Shown here: piece by piece, positions 35,801-44,177 of the stretch
Layout of the letters: every line of letters starts with the position of its first letter
Numbering within the stretch: the stretch's first letter is position 1
NCBI GenBank assembly: GCA_022844565.1
Contig: JALHLK010000021.1
Coordinates: 1 to 64,000 of the forward strand
Source of the DNA: Saprospiraceae bacterium
Lineage (GTDB): Bacteria > Bacteroidota > Bacteroidia > Chitinophagales > Saprospiraceae
Length of the DNA: 64,000 nucleotides
Reading direction: 5' to 3'
Made by a program: the position numbers and the translations under genes
Notes under the pieces: generated by a model
What the model was told of the DNA's origin: nothing
Database searches by the model: none
The model's input: the letters and a program-made list of their open reading frames with translations, nothing else

Positions 35801-38535
35801 AGGAAGCGAGTGTAAGTCTGTTGGAATACTTTTCCAAAGCGCATCAGAATCTTATTTTCTTCAGCAGAAAAAGGAGTCTCTGAGTAATGCTCGATATACA
35901 ATCCCACATTGTCCAGTAATACAGTCGAGATGGCAAGTCCTGGCTTGCTGAAAATGGCTTGCTGCGCTTCTTCTGTCAATTCCGGAATCCACTCGAATAG
36001 ACCCATGTAGAATTTGTTTTTTACCTCAAAGGGAAGCAGGTTGGCAAAGAAAGATTCTTGCTTGGCTTTTGCCTCGAGGTAACTGTTCCAATGTGGCGAA
36101 TCAAAATAGGGAATAGTGATTTCAGTGGGCACACCTTGGTGGTGATCTGCCAGCCAGATATGCATGTCTTCCCGCTCCTTATAGTCCAGAATAAATCCGG
36201 CATGGTCTACATGGATATTCAAACCCACAAATTGATCAAACACCACCTGAATAACTTCTTTGAGTTCTTCGGTATGGTGCATAGCCATGGTCCTTGCCCT
36301 TACCCGTTCGAGAGCCAATTCGATTTCTGCCTCGCGGGCTTGGGCTTCGGCTCTTACCAAATCCAAATACCTTCTGTAAGTTTGTTCAAAAAGCGAACTG
36401 AACCGTTTTGTAATTTGAATTAATTCGGGTTGAAATTCAATGGGACTGAAGGCATAAAAAAATCCATGTTCGAAAATGAAACAGTGTTGAATTTCTTTTT
36501 TGGGTAATTTTTCTATCGGTATCTGAATTTTGTAGTCAGGTGCATGATTGAGCAATTGGTAGTAATTCAGCAAATCTTCGCCTTCCAATACATACCGATG
36601 AAGAGGTACCTGCTCTATCCAAGCCTTGCGGGCACTTTTCAGCAAAGGGTGTGAGGTCATATCGATGTAGCCGATATGCATGTTGACTTCATCCCCATTT
36701 TTGTGAGCCGTCCAAAGCTGATTGTTTTCTTTTTCATGGTTCAGGATGCCGATCCCAAAGCGGTTACCTTCATCCACCCCTAGGGCCGTGAGTTCACTGA
36801 ACATCTTGATGACACATTTCCCCACGTCCTCGCTGCTGTGCATGGCCATGGTCTGGGCCCTCACCCTTTCGAGTGCAAGATCAATTTCACTTTCCCGCGC
36901 ATGTGCTTCGGCTTTTTGAAGATCAAGGAATCGCTGATAAGCTTGGTTGAACGCTCCCGCGATTTTCAATACGATGGCTTTGGTAACCTCAGATGGAGGC
37001 CTTACTAGATCAATCCCCAGAATTCCATCAGAAATTCTAGCACAAGCACTCCATTGATGGGTTAATATCCCCTTTGCTAAAGCTTCTTTAATAATGGTGG
37101 CAACTTCAGGATTAATTTCTTCTATCTCGAAAACAGCCTTCTCAAGTTTTTCAAGGGGGTAATCAGCAACCAAGTAGTTGAGGTCAGTTTGCTCGAAGAT
37201 TCTAAAAGGGTATCCCATCATTTCATACTTTTTGAAGTCGAATTGAAGGGTATAACTTTTCTGGCCTCCTATATTTCCCGGACTTGAAAAATCATACGCT
37301 TTTACCCATCCATCCTGATCGACCAGGTAAAAGGTGACGCCCGAGAGACCTTGAATCTCAAGCCAGTTAAGTTGGGCTAGTATTTCTTTATTTACCTTAT
37401 CCAGGTCATTGGGATGGTGCATAGCCATGGATTGGGCACGAACGCGTTCCACTGCAACTTCAATCTGTGCTTCCCGGGCTTGTGCTTCAGCCTTTTGAAT
37501 ATCCCGAAACCGCTGGTAAGCTAGGGAAAAAACCTGATGAAACCGTTTGAACAAAGTCAGAATACCTTCATCCATCGCTTGGTAAAGTGACATTCCAAGA
37601 CCACCCTCTCCAATGGAAAGGAAGCAGTAACTTACTTCTGAAGCTTCATCTAAAAGTGGATCTGGAAAATGATTTTCCTCTTTTCGGTGCGAGCGAAATT
37701 CTTCAAGTCGCTTGCCTATCAGGCTTCCAATAAAATGCCCGTCACGAGAAGCCAGCATTTCCCTTACCATTTCCTGCTCTACCGGACTTTTATGGTAATC
37801 AGTGTCTTCAATCGTGGTCTGATCATAAGCAGGAAAAAACTGATAGCAGAGGTATTGGCCAATGTTTTCGTCTATAATCGCAGTCTGCACATTTCGGATT
37901 TTATCCACTTCAAAACCTTGCAGCTGATTTGAAATAACGCGGCAGACATCCAGCATATCTTCAGGTTTTTTCATTCCCATAGCCACACTACGTACTTTTT
38001 CTAATGCGGCTTCTATAGATAACTCTTTGTTTTTTTCTACTAGGTCTGCTGTTCTTTCGGCCACCTCCTTTTCAAGAGATTCAGCCTTTTCTTTCCACGT
38101 TTGTATGCCCCAAGTATCCTTTTCACTTTCTACATGCTCTGGCTTTGACCCATGCCAGTGAACTACTATCCATTTATCTTGAACATATTCCAACACCACT
38201 GAAAACCGCATATACATTTCAATGGGATTTTCATTTTCTGTGATGTATAATACTATTTCATTGGTAAATATTGCAGAATTTTCATCAGCCGAAATATGAA
38301 TATCGAGGGTATTAATCTTCCAACTTATATCCATACCTTCACTTTGCTCTTTTTGCCTTATCAGCAATGATTGCAGTTCCCTTACCCCGAATAACTTTTC
38401 ATCTATGGTAGTACCAAATCCAACTACATCTTGGGCTACAATATCCTCTAGTATGTTCAAGTTACCTTCCCCAAATCCTAAATCCATAAATTTTTGAAAG
38501 GTTATATCAAGTAGTTGTTTCTTTTCAAATTTCAT
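29842..38535 (-). CDS. Giant soluble histidine kinase with 13 tandem GAF-like modules
   Basis: This 2897-aa protein has no signal peptide or TM, so it is cytoplasmic. Residues 1-130 look like an NTF2/SnoaL-like domain (ending WIVVHWHGSKPEH). A coiled coil (about 135-175) leads into 13 modules of about 185 aa. Each opens with a helix of the form AQIEAALERVRSRSMAMHKSEEL and continues into a GAF-like alpha/beta fold ending in LRRFAKVFEQTYTRFLDLQKAEAQ. The C terminus is the array's kinase core (His2640 in HEIQN, intact N, D and G boxes), with the SRPSG palindrome in the post-N-box loop. The same module occurs three times in 48382-52221. GAF-like domains usually bind small molecules; no ligand can be named. 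The frame is open throughout with no sign of decay. Confidence 0.92.
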   Translation of the reverse strand: MKFEKKQLLDITFQKFMDLGFGEGNLNILEDIVAQDVVGFGTTIDEKLFGVRELQSLLIRQKEQSEGMDISWKINTLDIHISADENSAIFTNEIVLYITENENPIEMYMRFSVVLEYVQDKWIVVHWHGSKPEHVESEKDTWGIQTWKEKAESLEKEVAERTADLVEKNKELSIEAALEKVRSVAMGMKKPEDMLDVCRVISNQLQGFEVDKIRNVQTAIIDENIGQYLCYQFFPAYDQTTIEDTDYHKSPVEQEMVREMLASRDGHFIGSLIGKRLEEFRSHRKEENHFPDPLLDEASEVSYCFLSIGEGGLGMSLYQAMDEGILTLFKRFHQVFSLAYQRFRDIQKAEAQAREAQIEVAVERVRAQSMAMHHPNDLDKVNKEILAQLNWLEIQGLSGVTFYLVDQDGWVKAYDFSSPGNIGGQKSYTLQFDFKKYEMMGYPFRIFEQTDLNYLVADYPLEKLEKAVFEIEEINPEVATIIKEALAKGILTHQWSACARISDGILGIDLVRPPSEVTKAIVLKIAGAFNQAYQRFLDLQKAEAHARESEIDLALERVRAQTMAMHSSEDVGKCVIKMFSELTALGVDEGNRFGIGILNHEKENNQLWTAHKNGDEVNMHIGYIDMTSHPLLKSARKAWIEQVPLHRYVLEGEDLLNYYQLLNHAPDYKIQIPIEKLPKKEIQHCFIFEHGFFYAFSPIEFQPELIQITKRFSSLFEQTYRRYLDLVRAEAQAREAEIELALERVRARTMAMHHTEELKEVIQVVFDQFVGLNIHVDHAGFILDYKEREDMHIWLADHHQGVPTEITIPYFDSPHWNSYLEAKAKQESFFANLLPFEVKNKFYMGLFEWIPELTEEAQQAIFSKPGLAISTVLLDNVGLYIEHYSETPFSAEENKILMRFGKVFQQTYTRFLDLQKAEVQAKEAQIEAALERIRARTMGMHRSEELTEVIHLVFSEMKRLEFDINNAGILVDFKENDDFHVWMADSYSEFPFRATIPFFDHPFNQDYLEQKKSGNQLFMKVYSKSEKDSWFEGILPSFTEPEPQIKTLVLSLPALAITRVFINNIGLYIYNYSGELYSESENSTLIRMAKVFEQAYTRFLDLQKAEAQAREAQIEAAMERVRSRSMAMHKSEELLDAGEIIFVEMQKLGIESLTAGLVLMDKEEKNGLNYVPDPSTHKMFPLPVIIPHDETKPLRKVVEKWKKGSPFFIVEMDEDETIQHQTFIAERSTNFLLTAAQLIAISPARLFLHNFYFKEGYVLIVGASKLTGEQTGIMLRFAKVFQQTYTRFLDLKKAEDQAREAQIEAALERVRSRSMAMHKSEEFPEVIQVVFEQFQQLDFKIDSAQFDVSFRETDDLNLWAAAPGQPYPTKLHIPYADYEVFNSIKKAKKAGLAFVSIQLTKEEKNDFFNYFFLHAPNIPEERKKFLLSSPGMVRSAILLDSVSLAIQNYSGIPYTDAEHAILKRFAKAFEQTYTRFLDLQKAEAQAREAQIEAALEKVRGKAMAMHNSSDLPTTAIIAFSELKKLGFVPIRGGISIQNKENKKNHLLCSVTSSAEGDTFSIVGWAMLDNHPVLSEIYNQWIKGEDYFPELRGDLLKSYYDQVRNSFAVPLEQTEVEQFGYFMHFTHGIFYGWCAKPVLDDDKKLLRRFASVIDLTFKRYFDLQKSEAQAREAQIETAMEKVRSRSLAMQKPDELTEVAELLRKEMGQLGVEELETSSIYIVDKEKMQAECWYAIKDVREENKQLVSDEMTITFTDSWVGTEMEKFYRSKKQHTSILMKGENRKEWINYCAGKSSVLKGYYGDEIPERTYHLVKFNGGYMGAASPGDISEESWDLLRRAVSVFSLAYTRFKDLQDATERAREAQIELALERVRSKTMAMHNSQEVGESVATLFEELVTLSLMGVEDRCGVGIMQPDEMMELWTADKTSGTTSLTIGHLDMRLHQLGKNVYQNWLDKKETYEYTLEGDDKFQYYEAIRNEAKYKIKQDYYSAYEKIVHTDFFFKEGCLFVFSLNTFTTEAKSIFIRFANVFGQTYRRYLDLQNAEAQAKEAQIEAALEKVRSRTMAMQHSDELRTVVLTVYEQLNKLNFNAQACNIVIADRSTGNREFWVSGFSQELYPESYKVPYIDHPYVNDQLNAWKKGDQYNVVEYSGQKKKDFDKIFFTETDFKNVPADAKRMMMETPSVMFSTAFFSHGSIQALGNAALSAENADILKRFAKVFEQTYTRFLDLQKAEDQAREATIEAALEKVRGRAMAMQNSNDVSATITVVFTELQKLGIKPFRSGVGLLTKGSRKIKYYSAGNFNHNDASNIQLVMDSELADHELLSKFYNSWVTQEDYFPLLKGDQLASFFKKINLDIPDQFFKDANFELHGYTLQFPEGSFYGWSEKPFSEEEVKILQRFKTIVALTFRRYLELQSAETNALEALRSASLDRVRAEIASMRTKQDLERITPLIWEELTMLTIPFVRCGVFIMDDQEELIHTFLSTPEGKAIAAFHLPYDSPGRTSEILAHWIHKQVYIEHWDETAFSDLGDLLVKQGALPSKDIYLKTMPQGGIYLHCLPFMQGMLYVGNSVKLKEEDIQLIQSVANAFSTAYARYEDFNKLEAAKEQVEKTLLDLKQAQQQLVQSEKMASLGELTAGIAHEIQNPLNFVNNFSELSVDLAKELKEEVEKLEIPEKDKEYVAEILGDLTLNQEKINHHGKRASDIIKGMLEHSRTSTGQKELRDINSLCDEYLRLSHQGWRSKNKDFNAAIETQFDPNLPRVNIIPQDIGRVILNLINNAFYAVNEKSKVETSKAKSRPSGSQKSESTYSPTVSITTQLTANSQLLIAVKDNGSGIPNSIKEKIFQPFFTTKPTGQGTGLGLSLAYDIVKAHGGELKLETNENKGSKFIIQLPTNIAE

Positions 38536-38562
38536 ATTAGCAATAATAAATGAGTAATGTAA

Positions 38563-38685
38563 TTATATATTTTCTACTTTCCATATTTTTGATCCCAAAT
38601 GTAGTGCTTCGCTGTTTGCCTTTACAAATATTGTCTGAATCACGATATTGCTCGGATTTCTGGATTGCACGGATTTATTTTTCAT
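38563..38685 (-). pseudogene. Decayed mini-ORF (repeat plus kinase C-terminal relic)
   Basis: The ATG overlaps the TGA of 38682-41933. The 40-aa product starts [18 protein letters not shown], matching the start of the mini-ORFs at 21888 and 46235. Its remainder (FVKANSEALHLGSK) is only faintly like the [13 protein letters not shown] part of the kinases. It ends 27 nt before the giant kinase gene, the largest gap in the operon. It is the most degenerate of the three. Confidence 0.6.
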
Positions 38686-41600
38686 CCTAAAGGTATTTGA
38701 ATCATAAATTCTGTTCCTTCTCCTTCTTTCGTCTCCACTTTCAATTCCCCGCCATGCGCTTTCACAATATCATAACTCAAACTCAACCCTAAACCGGTTC
38801 CCTGCCCTGTAGGCTTAGTCGTAAAAAACGGTTGGAAGATCTTTTCTTTGATTGCATCGGGGATGCCAGAACCGTTGTCCTTTACGGCTATTAGCAGTTG
38901 GCTGTTAGCTGTTAGCTGGGTGGTGATGGATACGGTCGGTACATAGCTGTGCACTTGTCCTTGGCCGCCCGTGCCCCCGACCCCTGAAGGGGAGCCCGTC
39001 CGCTCAATGTCTTTACTGCGTTCATTTACAGCATAAAAGGCATTGTTGATGAGATTGAGCAAAACTCTGCCGATGTCCTGAGGTATGATATCTATCTTTG
39101 GAAGATTAGGATCAAAATGGGTTTCCATCGTGGCATTGAAGTCTTTATTTTTGACTTTTAGACCTTGATAGGATAGCCTGAGATAATCATCGCATAGTGC
39201 ATTGATGTCTGTGGATTCTTTTTGGCCAGTGCTCGCGCGCGAGTGCTCGAGCATACCTTTTACGATGTCGGATGCGCGTTTGCCGTGGTGGTTGATTTTT
39301 GTAAGGTTTTGGGCAATATCATTTAATAACTCATCTTCTAATCCTTTATCTCGCTCACTTTCAACTTTTAAACTTTCCACTTTCAGCTCTGAAATCAGCT
39401 CGTTACTCACTTCACTAAAATTATTGACAAAGTTGAGCGGGTTTTGAATTTCGTGGGCGATGCCTGCAGTGAGCTCACCAAGGCTGGCCATTTTTTCGGA
39501 TTGGATGAGTTGCTTTTGTGTTGAGGTTAATTTATCCAGTGAAGCTTGCAATTCTGCTGTTCGCTGAAATACTTGTTGTTCTAATTTTAAATTAGCTGCT
39601 CTAGTGCTTTTAGTCCGCCATCTGATCAGTGACCAAATACCTGTCAAAAATACCAACAATATCAAACCCTTGAACCAAATGGTTTGATTATACATAGGTT
39701 CTACTTCAAACAGATAAAAAGCAGGTGTAGTAGCCCAAACCCCATCGTTATTGCTACCTAGCACTTCAAAACGATATTGCCCTGGTCCCAGACCCGTATA
39801 AATAGCCCTTTGATCTCCCTTTGACACAATCCAATCTTTGTCATATCCGATCAAGCGAAACTTAATATTATTCTTTTCTGGTGCGGTAAAACTCAAAACA
39901 CTATAATCAAAAATATAGCGATGATTACCCGGTTGAATTTTTTGTTCAATACCCATGGGATAAGAAACATCATCCACTAAAAATTGTCGAATACTTAATT
40001 GAGGGGGAATATTATTTTTAGATATTTTTTGTGGGTCTATTTCAATAAGTCCACCGATTCCTAACACCATGATCCTGCCATCACTACTAACAATTGAATG
40101 ACGTGCCCCAACACATTGACGGTTGTACATACCATCTCCTTCGTCAAAAATCCGCCAGTTGATTTTATTAGCAGAAGGATTATCTAAATACGCATCTAAT
40201 TCCGCTTTTTTTACCCGAATAATTCCAATGTTTGAAGGTATCCACCAATATCCTTCTTTGTCGGGTAAAATTTTAAACAAGGACAATTCGGCTAAACCAG
40301 ATTCTGCACCAATGGATTGCTTTTTATTTCCCTTGATTCTTACCAAACCTTTACCAGAAGCAACCCAAAGTGTTTGGTCATTTTCCTGATACATATCAAA
40401 AGCTTGTATCCCTTTGGTGGAATCAAACAATTCAATTTGCTTCGATTTGCCATTAGGGTAAAGATAATGAATTCCAGACCTATAGGTACTAATTACCCAG
40501 GTACCATCTGGTCGCTGGAAAAATTCGCTCGTGTATATATCTCTAAAATCGAAACCGGGGAATTTCAAATATTCAAATATACCCGCATCATTGATAAACC
40601 CTATACCCTGAAAGGCAACCGCAAAATATATTTTTCCATCTATGCCCTCACAAGCATAGCGCACTTGTCCATCTACTGGTATTTTTTTTTCTTCTTTGCT
40701 ATTGAGCTTAAAAATATTTCCTTCAGAACAAATCCATTTTGTACCATCTTTATCCAAGTAGATATATAAAATATTTCTAATTTGATCAAAAATCGTTTTG
40801 TTACGAAGTGGATAAGGTTGAATGAAGCCATTATTTAATTGATATAATTTGCGATTGGTTCCTATTACCAAAAATTGATCTTCGCCAGTCTGGCAAACAG
40901 CACTCACTCGATTGTTTTCAATGCCTTCTGCTTCAGCGTAGTTAATGAGGTTGGTTTTGGATATTTTGAACAAGCCCCTGTCAGTAGATAGCCAAATATT
41001 ATCTTCTCTATCGATATTGATATTATGTAAAGTCTGAATTTTTAAATTAGTAGACGGAAAACTATAAAATCGATCATCACCAGAAGGTAAATACGCTAAG
41101 CCATTTCCTGTTGAAAGCCAAATACCGCCTTTTTTATCTTCGGCAATATGTCCAAACGAAGGGTTGTTTTGAACAATACGAGCCCATTTCATACCTGGAT
41201 ATGAAATAATAGTTTGACCATTCCAAATATAAAGTCCGTATTCGGTAGTGATCCAAGTCCTATTCTTACTATCACGGAAAAAACTGGAATACGTCATGTC
41301 TTCAGTAATGCCCATATCAGCACCAAATGATAGTAAACCCCTGCTTGGATCATTGTAATGAATAACTCCATTCCATACCGACCAACGAATCAAGCTGGTA
41401 TCTTTTGAGTTACCTCGTAGAAACCAATATTTTAAAAAAGTTGTCTGAGCTACTCTTTTGTACTCATGGCTAATCGGATTAAAAAGAATCAGTGAGTTGC
41501 TTGTGTCGGCTCCAGATTGTGAAATCATTAATTCTCCCTTTGCCGTTCTTCCTCTATAAAATAAATTCGAACTTTCTTCTAAATACGTCTTGAATACTCC

Positions 41601-41933
41601 ATTTTTGAAAGAGAGCAAACCACTACTAGCAGTAGGAAACCACATCGTACTGTCAGCAGTCTCCGTAAAAAGGCCATTACTGTTATCCGCCTTAATCTGT
41701 GGCGTATTTTTAGCATTAAAGGTTTCAAATATTTTTCCATCGTAACGGATAAAACCTGAATAACTACTCATCCACAAATAGCCATCTCTTGCCTGAAATG
41801 AATTGAAAATATAATCTGAAGTGAGGCCCTGATGTGCATCAATTTTTTCAACCTTAAAACGTGCAAAAGGGTTTTGAGCAAATGAAAAATAAGCTAGCCC
41901 AATAAAAAATGATAAAGAAATTAATTTTTTCAT
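38682..41933 (-). CDS. Reg_prop/Y_Y_Y sensor histidine kinase
   Basis: This 1083-aa protein has a signal peptide (1-19). Diverged propeller blades follow (about 30-640; [48 protein letters not shown]), then a Y_Y_Y domain (about 670-740; [28 protein letters not shown]), a TM (about 752-771), a coiled coil, His827 and a HATPase. In contrast to 24166-27888 the blades are old and divergent. There is no receiver. The DHp loop is [14 protein letters not shown] and the post-N-box loop SPSGVGG. The start overlaps the stop of 41930-44167 (ATGA). Confidence 0.93.
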   Translation of the reverse strand: MKKLISLSFFIGLAYFSFAQNPFARFKVEKIDAHQGLTSDYIFNSFQARDGYLWMSSYSGFIRYDGKIFETFNAKNTPQIKADNSNGLFTETADSTMWFPTASSGLLSFKNGVFKTYLEESSNLFYRGRTAKGELMISQSGADTSNSLILFNPISHEYKRVAQTTFLKYWFLRGNSKDTSLIRWSVWNGVIHYNDPSRGLLSFGADMGITEDMTYSSFFRDSKNRTWITTEYGLYIWNGQTIISYPGMKWARIVQNNPSFGHIAEDKKGGIWLSTGNGLAYLPSGDDRFYSFPSTNLKIQTLHNINIDREDNIWLSTDRGLFKISKTNLINYAEAEGIENNRVSAVCQTGEDQFLVIGTNRKLYQLNNGFIQPYPLRNKTIFDQIRNILYIYLDKDGTKWICSEGNIFKLNSKEEKKIPVDGQVRYACEGIDGKIYFAVAFQGIGFINDAGIFEYLKFPGFDFRDIYTSEFFQRPDGTWVISTYRSGIHYLYPNGKSKQIELFDSTKGIQAFDMYQENDQTLWVASGKGLVRIKGNKKQSIGAESGLAELSLFKILPDKEGYWWIPSNIGIIRVKKAELDAYLDNPSANKINWRIFDEGDGMYNRQCVGARHSIVSSDGRIMVLGIGGLIEIDPQKISKNNIPPQLSIRQFLVDDVSYPMGIEQKIQPGNHRYIFDYSVLSFTAPEKNNIKFRLIGYDKDWIVSKGDQRAIYTGLGPGQYRFEVLGSNNDGVWATTPAFYLFEVEPMYNQTIWFKGLILLVFLTGIWSLIRWRTKSTRAANLKLEQQVFQRTAELQASLDKLTSTQKQLIQSEKMASLGELTAGIAHEIQNPLNFVNNFSEVSNELISELKVESLKVESERDKGLEDELLNDIAQNLTKINHHGKRASDIVKGMLEHSRASTGQKESTDINALCDDYLRLSYQGLKVKNKDFNATMETHFDPNLPKIDIIPQDIGRVLLNLINNAFYAVNERSKDIERTGSPSGVGGTGGQGQVHSYVPTVSITTQLTANSQLLIAVKDNGSGIPDAIKEKIFQPFFTTKPTGQGTGLGLSLSYDIVKAHGGELKVETKEGEGTEFMIQIPLG

Positions 41934-44167
41934 ACTGTATGATTCCTTAAACTAATAATAAATGTTGATCCTTCTCCCTCCTTCGTTTCCACCTTTAGCT
42001 CTCCGCCATTTGCTTTTACAATATCATAAGAAAGAGATAAACCCAATCCTGTCCCTTGCCCTGTGGGTTTGGTAGTAAAGAAGGGTTGGAAGATTTTGGC
42101 TTTGATAGCGTCGGGGATGCCAAAACCATTGTCCTTTACGGCTATTAGCAGTTGGCTATTGGCTGTTAGCTGAGTGGTGATAGATACTAGAGGTTGGTAT
42201 CCTTCTTCTCCTTGTTTGTTTCTCTCGTTTACTGCGTAAAAAGCGTTGTTAATCAGGTTTAAAATCACTCTGCCAATGTCCTGAGGTATGATGTCAACCT
42301 TTGGCAAATTAGGATCAAAATGTGTCTCCATCGTAGCGTTAAAGTCTTTATTCTTGGCTTTTTGACCTTGATAGGCTAGTCTGAGGTAATCATTACATAG
42401 TGCATTGATATCCGTGGCTTCTTTTTGGCCGGTACTGGTGCGTGAGTGCTCGAGCATACCTTTAACGATGTCGGATGCACGGTTGCCGTGGTGGTTGATT
42501 TTTGTAAGGTTTTGGGCAATATCGTTCAATATCTCATCTTCCAATCCTTTATCTCGCTCACTTTCCACTTTTGAACTTTCCACTTTCAACTCTGAAATCA
42601 GCTCGTTACTTACTTCACTAAAATTATTGACAAAATTCAAAGGATTCTGGATCTCATGGGCAATGCCAGCAGTAAGTTCTCCCAAGCTAGCCATTTTTTC
42701 AGATTGGATGAGTTGGGCTTGGGTGGATTTTAAATCAGCCAATGTTTTCTCTAAAACAAAATTTGCTTTCTTCTTAAAACGGAATCTTTGATAAATGCCC
42801 AATGCACCCAATAATAACAATGCAGTAATACCAATTAAAAAATTTCGTGAAAGTGAAGCAATTCTGTTCTGGCTTTCTAGGCTGGCAATAGAAGCTTCAT
42901 TTTCATTCATCTGTTGCTCGGCTTCAAAACTTATAGAACGGTACTTTTCCTGGTCCGTCAGCAAGCTGTCTTGTTTGGACAAGAAAATGGCATAGGCTTC
43001 GGCAGCCATGGCACCATTGCCCAACTTTGCATAAAGTTCTGCAATCAACCTGTAATCTCTCAGAATTTCTACTCGGTTGTTCAATAGCCTTATAATATCC
43101 AGGTGAAGAAAATCAATTGCTTCCTGTAATCGACCTTGTTTTATACAGAGCTGAGCGAACAAATAATCCGGAGCGATGGTTCCTGCCGAGGCATTCACCG
43201 ATAATTTATTTTCAATGATTAATTTTTGACATTTCTGCAATATGCTGTCTGCCGCAGCAAATGCTCCTGACTGAATTTTATATTCGGCTTCTACCTGAAG
43301 AAAGGCTGTCATCTGTTCGGGGGCTCTAAGAGTGGAGTCAGTTTTAGCCAATGTCAAAAAATAGGCGGCACTATCCAGTTGATCCTTTATTAACATGGCT
43401 TTGGCCATTCTGTTGGAAATTACAGCATACCTGCTACCTGTCTTAATATAATACTCATTTACTATTCGATTGTATTTGATGCACTCGTCTGCATCTTCTT
43501 TTAACACATAGTAGTACCCAAGTACACCTACATTGTTATACCATGAACGTATATTTTTTGTAGAATCAATGTAGCTGATTGATTTTTTCATATTATAAAT
43601 TGCCAAATCAAGGAGACCGGAAATTCTATAAAAACCACCCAACACAAAATGGCACTGTGCAATGCATAAAGAGTCATTCTTAATTTTATATTCATTTAAC
43701 TTTTTCGTATAATACTGAAAACCATCTTCCAGCCGGTTGGAATTCCTGAACGGAAATCGAAGTGCATTAAGGTATTGGGATTTTATAGTTGATGCCTCAG
43801 GAGTGTTGATTTTTTCCAACTGCTCAATTTGCTGCTTACCATAACTGATGGTCTTGTCAACATCTGAATTAATTATTAATTCACTTAGAATGCTGAATTT
43901 AACATTATGGATTGGCTGTTTGTTTTCCCAGTTTTTGAAAGTGTTTAAAGTACTTTCTATCTGGCTAATTTGACTATTATTTAAGGAAACATCCCTTAGG
44001 AGGGTAAATACCTGTTCAATACTTACAGAGTCAAGTTTATTAGAGGCAAAACTCTTCTTGAGATATATGATAGCAGAATCTACTTTGCTTTGCTGTGCTC
44101 CTGAGGACGTAGCATTTATAGCAAAAAAACAGATTACCATTAATTTAAAAATATTTTGATTTATCAT
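41930..44167 (-). CDS. TPR sensor histidine kinase
   Basis: The frame is open to 44215, but Met at 44167 begins a normal signal peptide (MINQNIFKLMVICFF...) 10 nt behind the previous stop, so I use 745 aa. TPR-like helices occupy about 40-420, the most diverged TPR sensor of the set. A TM lies at about 441-459, followed by His504 and a HATPase. The juxtamembrane stretch (QRFRFKKKANFVL) differs from the usual RNNRQKQKAN. It has GNR instead of GKR after the second DHp helix, AN instead of AH near the end (KANGGE), and a short post-N-box loop without palindrome. It ends ISLRNHTV, unlike the usual QLPI. Confidence 0.92.
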   Translation of the reverse strand: MINQNIFKLMVICFFAINATSSGAQQSKVDSAIIYLKKSFASNKLDSVSIEQVFTLLRDVSLNNSQISQIESTLNTFKNWENKQPIHNVKFSILSELIINSDVDKTISYGKQQIEQLEKINTPEASTIKSQYLNALRFPFRNSNRLEDGFQYYTKKLNEYKIKNDSLCIAQCHFVLGGFYRISGLLDLAIYNMKKSISYIDSTKNIRSWYNNVGVLGYYYVLKEDADECIKYNRIVNEYYIKTGSRYAVISNRMAKAMLIKDQLDSAAYFLTLAKTDSTLRAPEQMTAFLQVEAEYKIQSGAFAAADSILQKCQKLIIENKLSVNASAGTIAPDYLFAQLCIKQGRLQEAIDFLHLDIIRLLNNRVEILRDYRLIAELYAKLGNGAMAAEAYAIFLSKQDSLLTDQEKYRSISFEAEQQMNENEASIASLESQNRIASLSRNFLIGITALLLLGALGIYQRFRFKKKANFVLEKTLADLKSTQAQLIQSEKMASLGELTAGIAHEIQNPLNFVNNFSEVSNELISELKVESSKVESERDKGLEDEILNDIAQNLTKINHHGNRASDIVKGMLEHSRTSTGQKEATDINALCNDYLRLAYQGQKAKNKDFNATMETHFDPNLPKVDIIPQDIGRVILNLINNAFYAVNERNKQGEEGYQPLVSITTQLTANSQLLIAVKDNGFGIPDAIKAKIFQPFFTTKPTGQGTGLGLSLSYDIVKANGGELKVETKEGEGSTFIISLRNHTV

Positions 44168-44177
44168 ATTTTTGATT

